Source: Merluccius polli
Lineage: Eukaryota; Chordata; Actinopteri; Gadiformes; Merlucciidae
Direction of reading: 5' to 3'
Length of the DNA: 64,000 bases
Assembly: GCA_030340625.1 (NCBI GenBank)
Contig: JAOPHQ010006539.1
Span: 848,001 to 912,000 of the forward strand
The notes below the pieces were generated by a model. It was not told the origin of the DNA and did not search any database. It was given only the letters and a program-made list of their open reading frames with translations. Made by a program: the position numbers and the translations under genes. The first letter of the stretch is position 1. Each line of letters opens with the position of its first letter. This document shows positions 1-9,859 of the stretch, piece after piece.

Positions 1-190
1 GTTCCCCGTCTGATCGCTGTAATTCGGAGCGTGAATATCGGTTGAATATCAAATATATTTCTAACTTAAAAAAACACTTTAGTATTTTTTAAGACGATAG
101 TCGCACATCCCTCGTAACTACGCCGTGAAGGTGAACCCTCCCGGACTCCGCTATTAACATGAACCGCTCCGCCGGAGCAGCCGCACATCC
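1..190. mobile_element. Partial hAT-type non-autonomous element, left end outside the window
   Basis: Bases 1-190 match 16629-16820 closely, an internal part of the complete hAT-type element at 16362-17546. The shared stretch includes the block CGATAGTCGCACATCCCTCG. Similarity stops near 190, where unrelated sequence begins, so the copy is truncated on the right and its left TIR lies before the window. The block also occurs at 38519-38800. No coding capacity. Confidence 0.7.
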
Positions 191-240
191 TTAACGGATT
201 TTTTTTGTATTTACGGCGGAGGTTACACCTACCTAGTACT

Positions 241-300
241 AGGTGTAACTTAAGGTGTAACTTAAGGTGTAACTTAAGGTGTAACTTAAGGTGTAACTTA
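241..300. repeat. 12-bp tandem repeat, five copies
   Basis: Five perfect head-to-tail copies of AGGTGTAACTTA fill 241-300. The surrounding stretch 191-439 has no gene; it holds this array and AT-rich sequence. The short peptide readable through it on the minus strand is an artefact of the repeat. Confidence 0.95.
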
Positions 301-439
301 AGCCTACGTTGAACGTAAATGGTGTGGTGCAACAGTGTAACAATTAGTAGTTCGTAAACTCGAACGTAGTGCCAGTTTACGTTCAAACTAAGCTAAGATG
401 GAACTTACGTTCAGCTGGTGCAACCAGCTGCTGGTTGTT

Positions 440-815
440 CATCATTCGTTACTCAGTAACGAATACAGTAGTCCCCTAGACTGTTTACCAGTAACTCCTC
501 AATAGTTACTGAGTAATTGTCACTTGTTAGGGCCCCAGCTAGGGCCCTGGTTGTTCATCATTCGTTACTCATTCGTTACTCAGTAACTACCCACGTTTTG
601 CATACCTTATTGTAAAGTGTTACCCATCATTCGTTACTCAGTAACGAAGACAGTAGTAGTCTGTTTTACCAGTAACTCCTCAGTAGTTACTGAGTAACTG
701 TCACTTAGGGCCCTATTAGGGCCCCAGTTAGGGCCCTGGTCGTTCATCATTCGTTACTCATTCATTCCTCAGTAACTACCCACGTTTTGCGTACCTTATT
801 GTAAAGTGTTACCGA
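440..815. repeat. 185-bp tandem duplication rich in GTTACTCAGTAAC palindromes
   Basis: Unit 1 begins at about 440 and unit 2 at about 625 (CATCATTCGTTACTCAGTAA in both); both end in TTATTGTAAAGTGTTACC. Each unit has the small palindrome GTTACTCAGTAAC and several AGGGCCCT motifs. It lies against the 3' end of the minus-strand LINE at 820 and could be part of that element's 3' region or an independent satellite. Confidence 0.8.
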
Positions 816-819
816 AAAA

Positions 820-2775
820 ACTGTTACAAAAAGTTATAAAAGATTAAAAAGTGCAGTAAAGTTAAAAGTGCAATATAGTTAAAATTAAGCAGAAGGCTAA
901 AGTGAACATATTTTAGTCTTGATTTAAAAGTAGTCAGAGTTGGGGCAAGTCTTAAATCTTCAGGAAGTTTATTCCAGCTATTTGTTGCATAGTAACTAAA
1001 TCCTGCTTTCCAATGTTTTGTATTGACTCTGGGAACCATTAACAGATTGGCTCCAGATGATCTTAGCGGTCTAGGAGGCTTGTATAGCGAAAGCATTTCA
1101 GTGATATACTCACTGTGATATAATCACTACATGGCCCTATGCCATGTAGTGATTGGTGAGCAGTAGTATTATGAAGTAAATTCTCTGACGTGCTGCTTTT
1201 TTCGGAAGACCCTGCAAGGAGACCATTACAATAATCTAGCCTACTAGTCATAAAGGCATGTACAAGTTTTTTTGGGGACATGAGTCCTCTTAGTCTTGCT
1301 ATGTTTTTAAGGTGATAGGCTGATTTTGTTACTGATTTGATATGGCTGTTGAAATTTGGATCCGAATCCATGATAACACCGAGATTTCTGGCTTGGTTTT
1401 TGGTTTGCAAGGACAGAGAGTGTATTTTTTAACTCAGTTTTGTCCTTATTTAATTAGAGGAAATGATGGCACATCCAGTCTTTGACTTGCTCAATGCACT
1501 GGCACAGCAGATCTATGGGGCAATAGTCATTTGTTGATAGTGCTATATAGCTTTGAGTGTCATACACTAGTGTACATAGTTGCCAATGGAAACTAAATAA
1601 TTCTTGTCTTGTAGATATGACCTGAACCAACTTAAGACTGTGCCTGAAAGTTCTACCCAGTTTTCCAACCTGTCCAAAAGTATTGAGTGGTCAACAGTGT
1701 CAAATGCAGCACTGAGTTCTAATAGCATTAATTTTGAAATTTTGCTGGAGTCAGTGTTAAGACGGATGTCATTTACAACTTTAAGAGCAGTCTCAGTGCT
1801 GTGAAGGGGTTAAAATCCTGACTGGAGGTCATCATAGTTGAGGCGAGGAAATTATTAAGTTGCTGGAGGACAACTTTCTCAATGACAGTAGATTTTATAT
1901 TGGTCTGTAGTTGTTAGTGATAGAGGCATCTAGGCTCCGCTTTTTTAAGAGGGGTTTAATAACTGCAGTTTTCAAGGATTTTAGAAAATTGCCTGATTGG
2001 AGAGAGCTGTTAACTATTTGCAGTACGTATATTTTTAGGCAGTCAAAAACATTCTTAAATAAGCTGGTAGGTAAGGCATCGAGCCAGCGGGTGGATGGCT
2101 TAAGTTGTGTCACCGCTTCCTCAAGAGTCAATGACATTATTGATATACCGTTTTTTGATAGTATTTGAATTGATCTGTATGTCAGGAATAAAGGATATAT
2201 CAAAGAAAACACAAAAGTGGTCAGATAATCACAGAAATATCAGAAACACTGAGACCTTTGTGATAATCAAGTCCAGGGTGTGCCCCTTACAATGAGTAGC
2301 CCCTTTCTCGTGTTGAGACAGTTCAAATAGCAAAGAGTTATTTTGCACCCTTATCATTCAAATCATCAGTATGAAAATGAAAGTCACCAGTCCTAGACAG
2401 TCAGAGTCCGTGGAGATGCTAGACAATAATTCTGTAAAGTAATCGAAAAGGTTTGCTGAATATTTTGGTGGCCTGTAGATAATTAACGAATTAAAATTAA
2501 AGGTATTCGTAGGATGGGAAATCACCAAATGACATCTGTTTACCCTGAAATCAATTTCTAAATATAAAGTTGGGAGGAGCTGTCTTAATCAGAATTGTTG
2601 CATTTTGTTGTTATTTTGTTCCAACCATGTTTCAGTTAAAAACATAAAATCAAGTTTAGAAGTGGTAATAAGATCATTAACTAAAAATGATTGAAGGACA
2701 ATTCCGGCACAAAATGAGATCATATGATCATAACACATGTCCACCGAGTTGGACCGTTCTCTGGGATCAGTTTTC
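820..2775 (-). pseudogene. Decayed L2/CR1-type LINE: endonuclease and reverse transcriptase remnant
   Basis: Read on the minus strand this is a non-LTR retrotransposon pol gene in many frames. From its 5' side: an AP-endonuclease start (LDFMFLTETWL, about 2600-2655), further endonuclease (TGDFHFH, about 2370), the RT N-terminus (KTAVIKPLLKK, about 1930-1965), palm motif A (LELSAAFDTVDHSI, about 1680-1722), a degraded YADD region (YDTQSY, about 1550-1590), thumb/C-terminal sequence (ARNLGVIMDSD to TSRLDYCNGLL, 1230-1395) and the conserved tail WNKLPEDLRLAP (about 930-965). Frameshifts and stops occur throughout and the YADD catalytic motif is lost. The 5' end is truncated against the hAT-like remnant at 2774. 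Same family level as the better copy at 29067-37879. The element is dead; L2 versus a neighbouring CR1-group clade is not certain. Confidence 0.85.
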
Positions 2776-3305
2776 ATTCTAATCGAATGTAACCAAAGTT
2801 CTTGAAAACCTCTAATTTGCTTATAACGCTAGCAAAATGGTAGTATATAACAACTAAAAAGTCCTCCACCGGAAGCTTTATGGCCTTGACACCACAACCA
2901 GTGGCAAGCTGCACAAGATGGCATATGCAGCCTAAGTCCTGGATATGCGGCTGGCTGCTACAAAGTCTAGTTATGACAGAGTTGTGTTCATGATGCTGGC
3001 ATTGTCCAAGTTGAAAGCAATCAACCCCTCCCACAGAATGCTTATTTTCCTTTCACAAACATAAAACAATATGCCTGCAGTTAGATGATATGCATACACT
3101 CAACTGCTACCAACTTTTTCAAACTTTTTCAAACCTCCTCTCCTTTGTGGTGACCTAGTAGCCAGTGAACTCATCTCAAAGCTGATGACAGCTTTTCATA
3201 AAGGTTCTCAGTAGTGCCCACATTGCAGATTGGCATGTCAATGAACTTGGTGGCCACCTGCATAAAGGGCCTGCATAAGACTCTTGCTAAAATTACAAAC
3301 TCTTT
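2774..3305 (-). pseudogene. hAT-like (DUF4371-type) transposase remnant, downstream part
   Basis: Minus-strand translation gives FVILARVLCRPF...TKFIDMPICNVGTTENL (3300-3190) followed, in another frame, by LGCICHLVQLATGCGVKAIK and VEDFLVVIYYHFA (about 2930-2800). The order 'FxDMPxxNxGTAxNL' then 'LGCxCHLxxLA' then 'LLxxIYYHF' is that of hAT-like transposases and their zinc-finger host relatives. The gene is interrupted at 3306 by the chromovirus; its upstream part resumes at 9059-9190 on the same strand. Stops and frameshifts show it was already decayed. An unlabelled host pseudogene from the same transposase family is an alternative. Confidence 0.6.
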
Positions 3306-3310
3306 TTATG

Positions 3311-4031
3311 TGTTACGCCACATCCTGCTACACGGTCCAACACCCCCATCTAGTGGCCGCTTGTCACCACTGCTCATCATTCCCCCAACACACCTGTTGC
3401 CAATCTGCAATCACCATTCCCTACTTAAGCCAGGGATCTGCAGTCAGCCGGCGCCAGTTCGTGCTCTAGTCTACCCTACCAGTTATCAGTGACCCAGTCT
3501 GCCTATCTCTTGCCAAAACCTCGCCTGTCCGACTACCCGCCTGTTGCCGAACCCCGCCTGCCTGACTACCCGCCTGTTGCCGAACCCCGCCTGCCTGACT
3601 ACCCACCTGTTGCCGAACCCTATTGCCTGCCTGACTACCCGCCTGTTGCCGAACCCTGTTGCCGAACCCCGCCTGCCTGACTACCCACCTGTTGCCGACC
3701 CATCGCCTGTCCGACTGCCCGCCTGTTGCCGACCCATCGCCTGTCCGACTGCCCGCCTGTTGCCGACCCAACGCCTGTCCGACTGCCCGCCTGTTGCCGA
3801 CCCATCGCCTGTCCGACTGCCCGCCTGTTGCCGACCCATCGCCTGCCCGCCTGTTGCCGACCCCTCGCCTGTCCGACTACCTGCCTGTTGCCGAACCCTC
3901 GCATGCCCGACTACCGCTTGCCTAGCCTGGCTTGTTGTTATTCCCTTTGTCCAAATAAATCCCACTGTCTTTTCATCCCGTCTCCGCCTCCCTGTGTTCA
4001 GCGTTTGGGTCCACTCGTCCTGTGCCATACG
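3311..4031 (+). repeat. Chromovirus 5' LTR (~721 bp), with internal minisatellite
   Basis: Starts TGTTACGCCACATCC after TSD TTATG. A polyadenylation signal AATAAA lies at 3954-3959. Over the first ~240 bp I count about ten differences from the 3' LTR, so the insertion is not recent. The LTR is ~137 bp longer than its partner because its internal ~28-bp repeat array has more copies. Its end reads CCATACG where the 3' LTR reads CCATAACA, so the terminal CA is damaged. Confidence 0.9.
3520..3925 (+). repeat. ~28-bp minisatellite inside the 5' LTR
   Basis: Repeated units of the type CGACTACCCGCCTGTTGCCG run through this part of the LTR, with two sub-types (ending GAACCCCGC and GACCCATCG). The 3' LTR carries the same array in fewer copies (about 8660-8935). 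Because the unit length is not always a multiple of three, all frames stay open and give repetitive Pro/Arg/Leu-rich 'proteins'; these are not genes. Confidence 0.9.
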
Positions 4032-4047
4032 AACTGGACCCGAACGT

Positions 4048-4744
4048 ATGGACCCAGCTGGGCAATCTCCCACCAACAGGCTCAACTGGGTCAACACGAC
4101 CAGGCTCTGCAGGAGATAACTTCCTCCCTCCGTGAGTTATCCCTGACTATCACCTCCCGGCTCCCTGTCACCCCGGTACCACCAGTCCCCGTTCCTAGCC
4201 ATTCGGCCTATCCCCGGGAGCCGTTTATTCCAGCCCCCAAACGCTACGAAGGAGACCTGGGACAATGCTGATTGTTCCCTACTCCAATGCTCTCTGGTGT
4301 TCGAGCTACAGCCCCAGACCTACCCCAACGACAAGGCTCGGATAGCTTACCTGATCGGTGCGTTGCAGGGGTGAGGCTCTCGCCTGGGCAACGGCAGTTT
4401 GGGAGCGCGGTTCCGCAGCCTGTTTTGATTATTCCGTTTTCACCGAGGAGATGCAGAGGGTTTTCGATCACCCGGTCCGGGGCAGAGAGGCGTCTCAACG
4501 CCTTCTACTTCTCTGTCAGGGTTCCCGCAGCGTCGCCTCATTCGCAGTTTCGGACTCTTTTCCACCGCGTCACGAGCGGAGACATCTTTCAAAGTCTGAG
4601 CCCATGCAGATCGGAAGCACGCACCTCTCCCCCGAGGAGAGGGAGCGCCGGATTCTCTCCCAAGTCTGCCTCTATTGTGGTCAGACGGGCCACTTCCTGT
4701 CTGGATGTCCCTCTCGCCCGGGAAAAGGGCAGGCTTGCCAGTAA
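4048..4744 (+). pseudogene. gag: Chromovirus gag remnant with CCHC zinc knuckle
   Basis: Gag is the retroelement structural protein that packages element RNA. An ATG just downstream of the LTR (4048) is the likely original start. Reading then moves between frames: frame 3 (ALQEITSSLRELS, PREPFIPAPKRYEGD) to about 4265, frame 1 (CSLVFELQPQTYPNDKARIA) to a TGA near 4369, then frame 2 from 4358 (WATAVWERG, FTEEMQRVFDHPVRGREA). A zinc knuckle CLYCGQTGHFLSGC (CX2CX4HX4C) lies at about 4666-4707. Compared with related gags the middle is missing: sequence jumps from RSVASFA almost directly to the pre-knuckle region, suggesting an internal deletion near 4550. Not functional. Confidence 0.85.
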
Positions 4745-5356
4745 CCTGGGGGATACTGGCGAGTCGTGCTCTGGACCCCTCGGTTTCCCGTCCCCTACTG
4801 TGTGCCACCCTCTTGTGGCAGGATCAGATTTCTCCACTGACCATACTCCTTGACTCCGGTGCAGACGAGAGCTTTATAGACCGGGAGTTGATTCACCAGC
4901 TGGGGATCGACACCGTTCCCCTGGATTCCCCAATTGAGACCCTGGCACTAGACGGAAGGCCACTCGCTCGGGTGGAGCATCGTACCGTGCCTGTCAACCT
5001 GCTCGTTTCGGGTAATCACCACGAGTCCATATCACTTCTCGTGATTTCTTCCCCTCTTTCACCGGTCATTCTGGGATACCCTTGGCTCAAGACCCACAAT
5101 CCTCAAATTGACTGGGCAACCGGACGAGTCATTTCTTGGAGCACACACTGCCTTTCCCACTGTTTGCGCTCCGCCCAGTCTCCTCCGGCGTTGGAGCTCG
5201 GTTCCACTACTGACTACACTCCTGACTTGTCCTCCGTCCCGGAGGAGTATCACAATCTCGGAGTGGTTTTTTTAAATCCCATGCCCTGTCCTTGCCCCCT
5301 CATCGCCCTTATGACTGTGCAATCGACCTTCTCCCCGGGTCCCCTCTTCCTAGTAG
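4745..5356 (+). pseudogene. pol: Chromovirus pol start: aspartic protease
   Basis: Frame 1 encodes a retropepsin-type protease that would process Gag-Pol. The active-site motif LLDSGADESFID lies at about 4850-4885, followed by a hydrophobic flap-like segment and the conserved ILGYPWLKTHNPQIDW at about 5068-5115. Entry from gag (frame 2) would require a frame change just after the zinc knuckle, as in related elements, though decay makes the original arrangement uncertain. Coding is cut at 5356 by insertion of a solo LTR with TSD GTAG; pol resumes at 5762. Confidence 0.85.
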
Positions 5357-5757
5357 TGTTACGAATAAATAATAGCACATGTATCAACAGGCTGTAATAT
5401 CCTCACATAGCCACAAGGGAACAGGTACAAATATATAAGCTGTATTAACCGCACCTGGCCACCAGATGGCAGCATACATAATACACTGGGGGTGGGCGCT
5501 CAACACTAGCCAATCAGAGCATAGTACACGTCATAGAGGCCACGCCTGCCCAGGTACCACCGAACGCACAAGCAGGGGGGAGGGCAGAAACTCGAGGCAG
5601 CGTATCTGTTAGATATCCAGCTAAGAGTCGCTCCACGCATGAACTATACAATACCCCTCCTTTTGCTTCATAGATAATAGACCTAAAGCTAAACAAATAA
5701 AGTGAGTTAAAAGCGATCCTGTGTCGGCGGCCTTCTTCCTCAAAGAACATCACTACA
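5357..5757 (+). mobile_element. Solo LTR (401 bp) inserted in the chromovirus pol gene
   Basis: Begins TGTTACGAATAAATAATAGC and ends ATCACTACA, with canonical TG...CA termini and a 4-bp target duplication GTAG (5353-5356, 5758-5761). A polyadenylation signal AATAAA lies near 5697. A second copy in the opposite orientation is at 47531-47917, also with a 4-bp duplication (CTTA). A 4-bp TSD is less common than 5 bp. No internal region remains, consistent with LTR-LTR recombination. It is younger than the chromovirus it splits. Confidence 0.9.
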
Positions 5758-5761
5758 GTAG

Positions 5762-7123
5762 CCGCCTGTTCAATCTCTCCCGTCCAGAACGGGAGTCCAT
5801 GGAGGACTATATTGGAAAGCCCTCGCCGCCGGAATCATCTGCCCATCTTCGTCGCCAGTAGGAGCGGGATTCTTCTTCGTGAGCAAGAAGGACTGCTCAC
5901 TACGACCCTGTATTGACTACTGTGCTCTGAACAATATTACGTTAAAGAATAAATATCCTGTACCCCTCATCAGTTCTACCTTCGTTCCCCTCCACGGAGC
6001 CGTGGTTTTCTCGAAACTAGACTTGCGCAACGCGTACCATTTGGTCCACATCCGGGAGGGTGACGAGTGGAAGACCGCGTTCAACACCCCATTGGGCCAC
6101 TTTGAATATTTAGTTATGCCCTTCGGGCTCATCAATGCCCCCGTGTTTTTCCAGTCCCTGGTCAACGACGTGCTCCGGGACATGTTGAACCGTTCCGTCT
6201 TCGTATACCTCGACGACATCCTGATCTTTTCCAAGTCCGTAGAGGAGCACAGGATCCATGTTCGGCAGGTTCTGCAGCATTTATTGGAGAACCGACTCTA
6301 TGTTAAGGCGGAAAAATGTGACTTCCACGTCCCGTCCATCTCTTTCCTGGGCTACATCATCAGCCAGGGCCAGATTGAGATGGATCCCGCCAAGGTCTCT
6401 GCGGTGGCCGAGTGGCCCTCACCCCCAACCCGCAAGAGATTGCAACAGTTTTTAGGGTTCGCTAACTTCTATCGGCGATTCATTCGAGGTTATAGTCAAG
6501 TCGCGGCACCCCTTACGGCCTTGACCTCCACCAAGAGCGCCTTTATATGGATGCCAAAGGCGGAGACCGCCTTTTTGGACCTCAAGAAGCGGTTCGTATC
6601 CGCACCTATCCTGGTTCAACCGGATCCCTCTCTCCAGTTTGTGGTGGAGGCTGACGTTTCTGACACCGGAGTGGGCGCGGTCCTCTCCCAACGCTCCCCC
6701 TCCGACCACAAGCTCCACCCCTGTGCCTTCTTCTCCCACCGGCTGTCCCCGCCGGAGCGAAATTATGATGTCGGCAACCGCAAGCTATTAGCCGTCAAGC
6801 TTGCCCTGGAGGAGTGGCGGCATTGGCTGGAGGGTGCGGAGCATCCATTTATTGTCTGGACCGACCACCGCAACCTGGCCTATATCCAGTCTGCAAAAAG
6901 ACTTAGCTCTCGACAGGCCAGGTGGGCCCTATTCTTTGGTCGGTTTAACTTCTCCCTCACCTATCGTCCCGGCTCCCAGAACGTTAAGCCGGATGCCCTG
7001 TCCCGCCTGTACTCCCCCGAGAACCCCGGTACAGGTCCCGAAACCATCCTGCCACCTACTTGTCTGATCGCCACACTCACCTGGGAGGTTGAGTCCGCTG
7101 TACGCCTTGCGCAGAGGCAGTAG
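5762..7123 (+). pseudogene. pol: Chromovirus pol: reverse transcriptase and RNase H
   Basis: After the solo LTR, frame 2 is open from about 5879 to a TAG at 7121. It encodes the RT fingers and palm (RPCIDYCALNNITLKNKYP near 5905-5960; FSKLDLRNAYHLVHI near 6010-6050; the catalytic YLDD in VFVYLDDILIFSK near 6200-6235), then RNase H (VVEADVSDTGVGAVLSQ near 6640-6690; ELLA-like KLLAVKLALEEW near 6780-6815; WTDHRNLAYIQ near 6860-6890) and the tail PGSQNVKPDALSR. RT copies element RNA into DNA and RNase H removes the template. Key acidic residues are readable, so this is the best-kept module. The stop at 7121 separates it from integrase in the same frame. Confidence 0.92.
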
Positions 7124-8456
7124 CCAGACCCCGGTACCGGTCCCCCCAACCCTTTGTTCGTTCTGGACGCTGTACGGTCCAGGGTACTGGTCTGGGCTCA
7201 TTCCTCTAGGCTCACCTGCCACCTGGGAATCACCCGCACGTTGGACTTCATTCGCCGGCGGTTCTAGTGGTCCACTATGGACGCAGACGTCCGTTACTTT
7301 ATTGCGGCGTGCGCAACCTGCGCCTGGAATAAGACCTCGACCCATCCCCGTTCCGGCCTGCTACGACCCCTACCCATCCCTAGCCGTCCTTGGTCCCACA
7401 TCGCCCTGGACTTCGTCACCGGCCTGCCTCCTGTCCGAGGGCAACACCACCATTCTCACCGTAATCGACCGTTTTTCTAAGGCCGCGCACTTCATCGCTC
7501 TCCCCAAGCTCCCCTCCTCAAGGGAGACCGCAGACCTCCTGGTCAAGCACGTGTTTCGCCTGCATGGCATCCCCACTGACATTGTCTCGGACAGAGGTCC
7601 CCAGTTCACCTCTCAAGTGTGGCGTGCGTTCTGCGGGGCTCTAGGGGCCACATCCAGCCTCTCCTCCGGATTCCACCCCCAGTCCAATGGACAATCGGAG
7701 CGGGCTAATCAACAGATGGAGGCAGCACTCCGCTGCATCACCCATGCCAGTCCCACTTCTTGGAACACCCAGCTCCCCTGGGTCGAATATGCCAACAACA
7801 CCCTGGTTAATGCATCCACGGGGTTGTCCCCTTTCATGGCCTCGCTAGGATATCAACCACCTCTGTTCCCCGAATTGGAGGATGAGATAGCGGTCCCGTC
7901 GGTCCAGACCCATCTGCGCAGGTGCCGGCGCACTTGGAGACACACACGGGCAGCGTTACTCCGCGCATCCTCCCGCTCCCAGTTGCAGGCAAATAAACAT
8001 CGTCTGCCTGCCCCCCAGTACGCTCCCGGACAAAAGGTTTGGCTCTGGGCGAAAGACCTTCCCTTGAAGGGGGTTCCCCCCAAACTCTCCCCCCATTTCA
8101 TTGGCCCGTTCGAGATTGAAAGTATCATTAACCCCTGTGCCGTGCGACTCAAACTTCCTCCATCCCTCCGTGTGCATCCGACCTTCCACGTCTCCCAGGT
8201 CAAGCCCGTCTCCACCAGCCCGTTATCTCCCACCGTTCCGCCCCCATCTCCTCCCAGGGTCATAGACAACCACCCAGCGTGGACGGTCCATCGTCTCCTG
8301 GACGTGCGGCGTCGCGGCCGGGGACACCAGTACCTCGTCGACTGGGAGGGGTACGGTCCTGAGGAGTGCTCCTGGGTTCCCCGGAATCGCATTCTGGACG
8401 CCTCCCTTATTCAGGACTTCCACCGGGATCACCCGTCCGTTGTTGGGCGTCCGTAG
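7124..8456 (+). pseudogene. pol: Chromovirus pol: integrase with C-terminal chromodomain
   Basis: Frame 2 downstream of the 7121 stop encodes the integrase zinc domain (H...H...ACATCAWNK, about 7195-7330), then a frameshift near 7440 moves to frame 3, which is open to 8456. The catalytic core has the three acidic residues in context: VIDRFSKAAHF (about 7460-7495), VSDRGPQFTS (about 7580-7610) and SNGQSERANQ (about 7684-7713). Near the C-terminus, LDVRRRGRGHQYLVDWEGYG and ECSWVPRNRILDASLI (about 8300-8415) form a chromodomain, which in chromoviruses directs integration to particular chromatin. The polypurine tract follows the stop within a few bases. Confidence 0.92.
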
Positions 8457-8469
8457 AGGGGGGGGGTAC
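8453..8469 (+). other. Chromovirus polypurine tract
   Basis: A purine run (AGAGGGGGGGGG, then TAC) lies directly before the 3' LTR start at 8470. This is the expected place for the plus-strand primer of LTR retrotransposons. Confidence 0.8.
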
Positions 8470-9053
8470 TGTTACGCCACGTCCTGCTACACGGTCCAAC
8501 ACCCCCATCTAGTGGCCGCTTGTCGCCACTGCTCATCATTCCCCCAACACACCTGTTGCCAATCTGCAATTACCATTTCCTACTTAAGCCGGGGATCTGC
8601 AGTCAGCCGTCGCCAGTTCGTGCTCTAGTCTACCCTACCAGTTATCAGTGATCCAGTCTGCCTACCTCTTGCCGAAACCTCGCCTGTCCGACTACCAGCC
8701 TGTTGCCGAACCCTGCCTGCCTGACTACCCGCCTGTTGCTGAACCCTGTTGCCGAACCCCGCCTGCCTGACTACCCGCCTGTTGCCGAACCCTGTTGCCG
8801 AACCCCGCCTGCCTGACTACCCACATGTTGCCGAACCCTGTTGCCGAACCCCGCCTGCCCGACTGCCCGCCTGTTGCCGACCCATTCGCCTGTCCGACTG
8901 CCCTCCTGTTGCCGAACCCTCGCCTGCCCGACTACCGCTTGCCTAGCCTGGCTCGTTGTTATTCCCTTTGTCCAAATAAATCCCACTGTCTTTTCATCCC
9001 GTCTCCGCCTCCCTGTGTTCAGCGTTTGGGTCCACTCGTCCTGTGCCATAACA
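8470..9053 (+). repeat. Chromovirus 3' LTR (584 bp)
   Basis: Starts TGTTACGCCACGTCC and ends GTGCCATAACA, followed by TSD TTATG (9054-9058). Polyadenylation signal AATAAA at 8975-8980. It carries the same ~28-bp minisatellite as the 5' LTR but in fewer copies (about 8660-8935). Confidence 0.92.
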
Positions 9054-9058
9054 TTATG

Positions 9059-9190
9059 TTGTTTGATTCATCGCAAAGCAGTGCAAAGGGCTGGGTCTGG
9101 CTGATCTTTATGACATCGTCATCCAGTTCCACAGCTATGGCTCCTGTACAGATAATATTCAGTAAAATTGGACATGTTCAGTAAGATTGG
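9059..9190 (-). pseudogene. hAT-like transposase remnant, upstream part
   Basis: Minus-strand translation reads IICTGAIAVELDDDV, then QTQPFALLCDESN, matching the 'PFxLLxDESTD' region that precedes the part found at 3305-2774. The two pieces are collinear on the minus strand once the chromovirus is removed, so this was one gene split by the insertion. The first catalytic aspartate of hAT-like transposases lies in this DE(S/T) region in related proteins. Upstream boundary not found. Confidence 0.55.
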
Positions 9191-9834
9191 AGACATGTAG
9201 TTGAATGAGTGAGCTCTTTATACAAGCACTAAAACAGGCATATGAGTATTTGATTGCATTTGCTGAATGTTGTAGCTGTCCCACGGGATAACATCCGCCA
9301 TCGCATAATTATATAGCTTAGTGTAGGCCTTAGTGCAGTCAGATACTCTTAGCATCGCGGTTGTCTTTTCCAAAGTCTCTCCTTGACCTCATGATGTTTT
9401 CTATCAAGGGCAAGGAAAAGTGGTTAGGAAAGTACATAGGATGTCATTTTTTGAACTATTCGACTGCAGCCTGCATGCCAGCAATGGCATGCTGATCAGC
9501 TAATGGCTACTGAGGTACTGTTAGCCAGCTGAACAACCTTAAGAGGTAATTGTTAATTTACTTTAGATACAATGGTCTTTTTTTTGATTATATGTTTTAT
9601 TTACTTTTTACTAATTTTCAGAATAATGTCATCTTTAATAATGTAATAATTTGAATGTATTATCACATTGTTTTGTTTTATTGATTTCCTTCTAGGTTTC
9701 AGAGCCATTCTATTGCCAAATCTATTTGTGTCGTCATTTTGTTTGTGTAAATAAATCTGTTTCCCTGCACTTTAATCTGCGTGCTGTGTCATCAGTGATC
9801 TTGCGTTTAACCGAGTCAATGTCACAGGTGTGAC
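9191..9834. other. AT-rich sequence, no gene recognised
   Basis: Probably includes more of the hAT-like element around the transposase remnant, but I see no TIR. An AATAAA lies near 9750. No open frame of note. Confidence 0.4.
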
Positions 9835-9859
9835 ACTAACTATATTACTATACTATAAC

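Larger units (their letters stand above)
3311..9053 (+). mobile_element. Ty3/gypsy chromovirus, complete with both LTRs, inactivated
   Basis: LTRs at 3311-4031 and 8470-9053 both start TGTTACGCCAC; the right LTR ends ATAACA, the left one is mutated at its last bases. The 5-bp target duplication TTATG flanks the element (3306-3310, 9054-9058). Order between LTRs is gag (zinc knuckle), aspartic protease, RT, RNase H, integrase, chromodomain, polypurine tract. That order plus the C-terminal chromodomain defines chromoviruses, well known in fish. gag is deleted and frameshifted, pol has a stop and a frameshift, and a foreign solo LTR splits it, so the copy cannot be autonomous. It inserted into an older hAT-like transposase remnant. 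Confidence 0.95.

Noticed and set aside
440..815. Possible CRISPR-like array
   Set aside because: Only two 185-bp units with no short repeat/spacer pattern, and the genome is eukaryotic.
3466..4119. Long open frames on both strands rich in Pro, Arg, Leu, Thr (up to ~190 codons)
   Set aside because: They are produced by the ~28-bp minisatellite in the chromovirus LTR, which stays open in all frames; no conserved start or domain.
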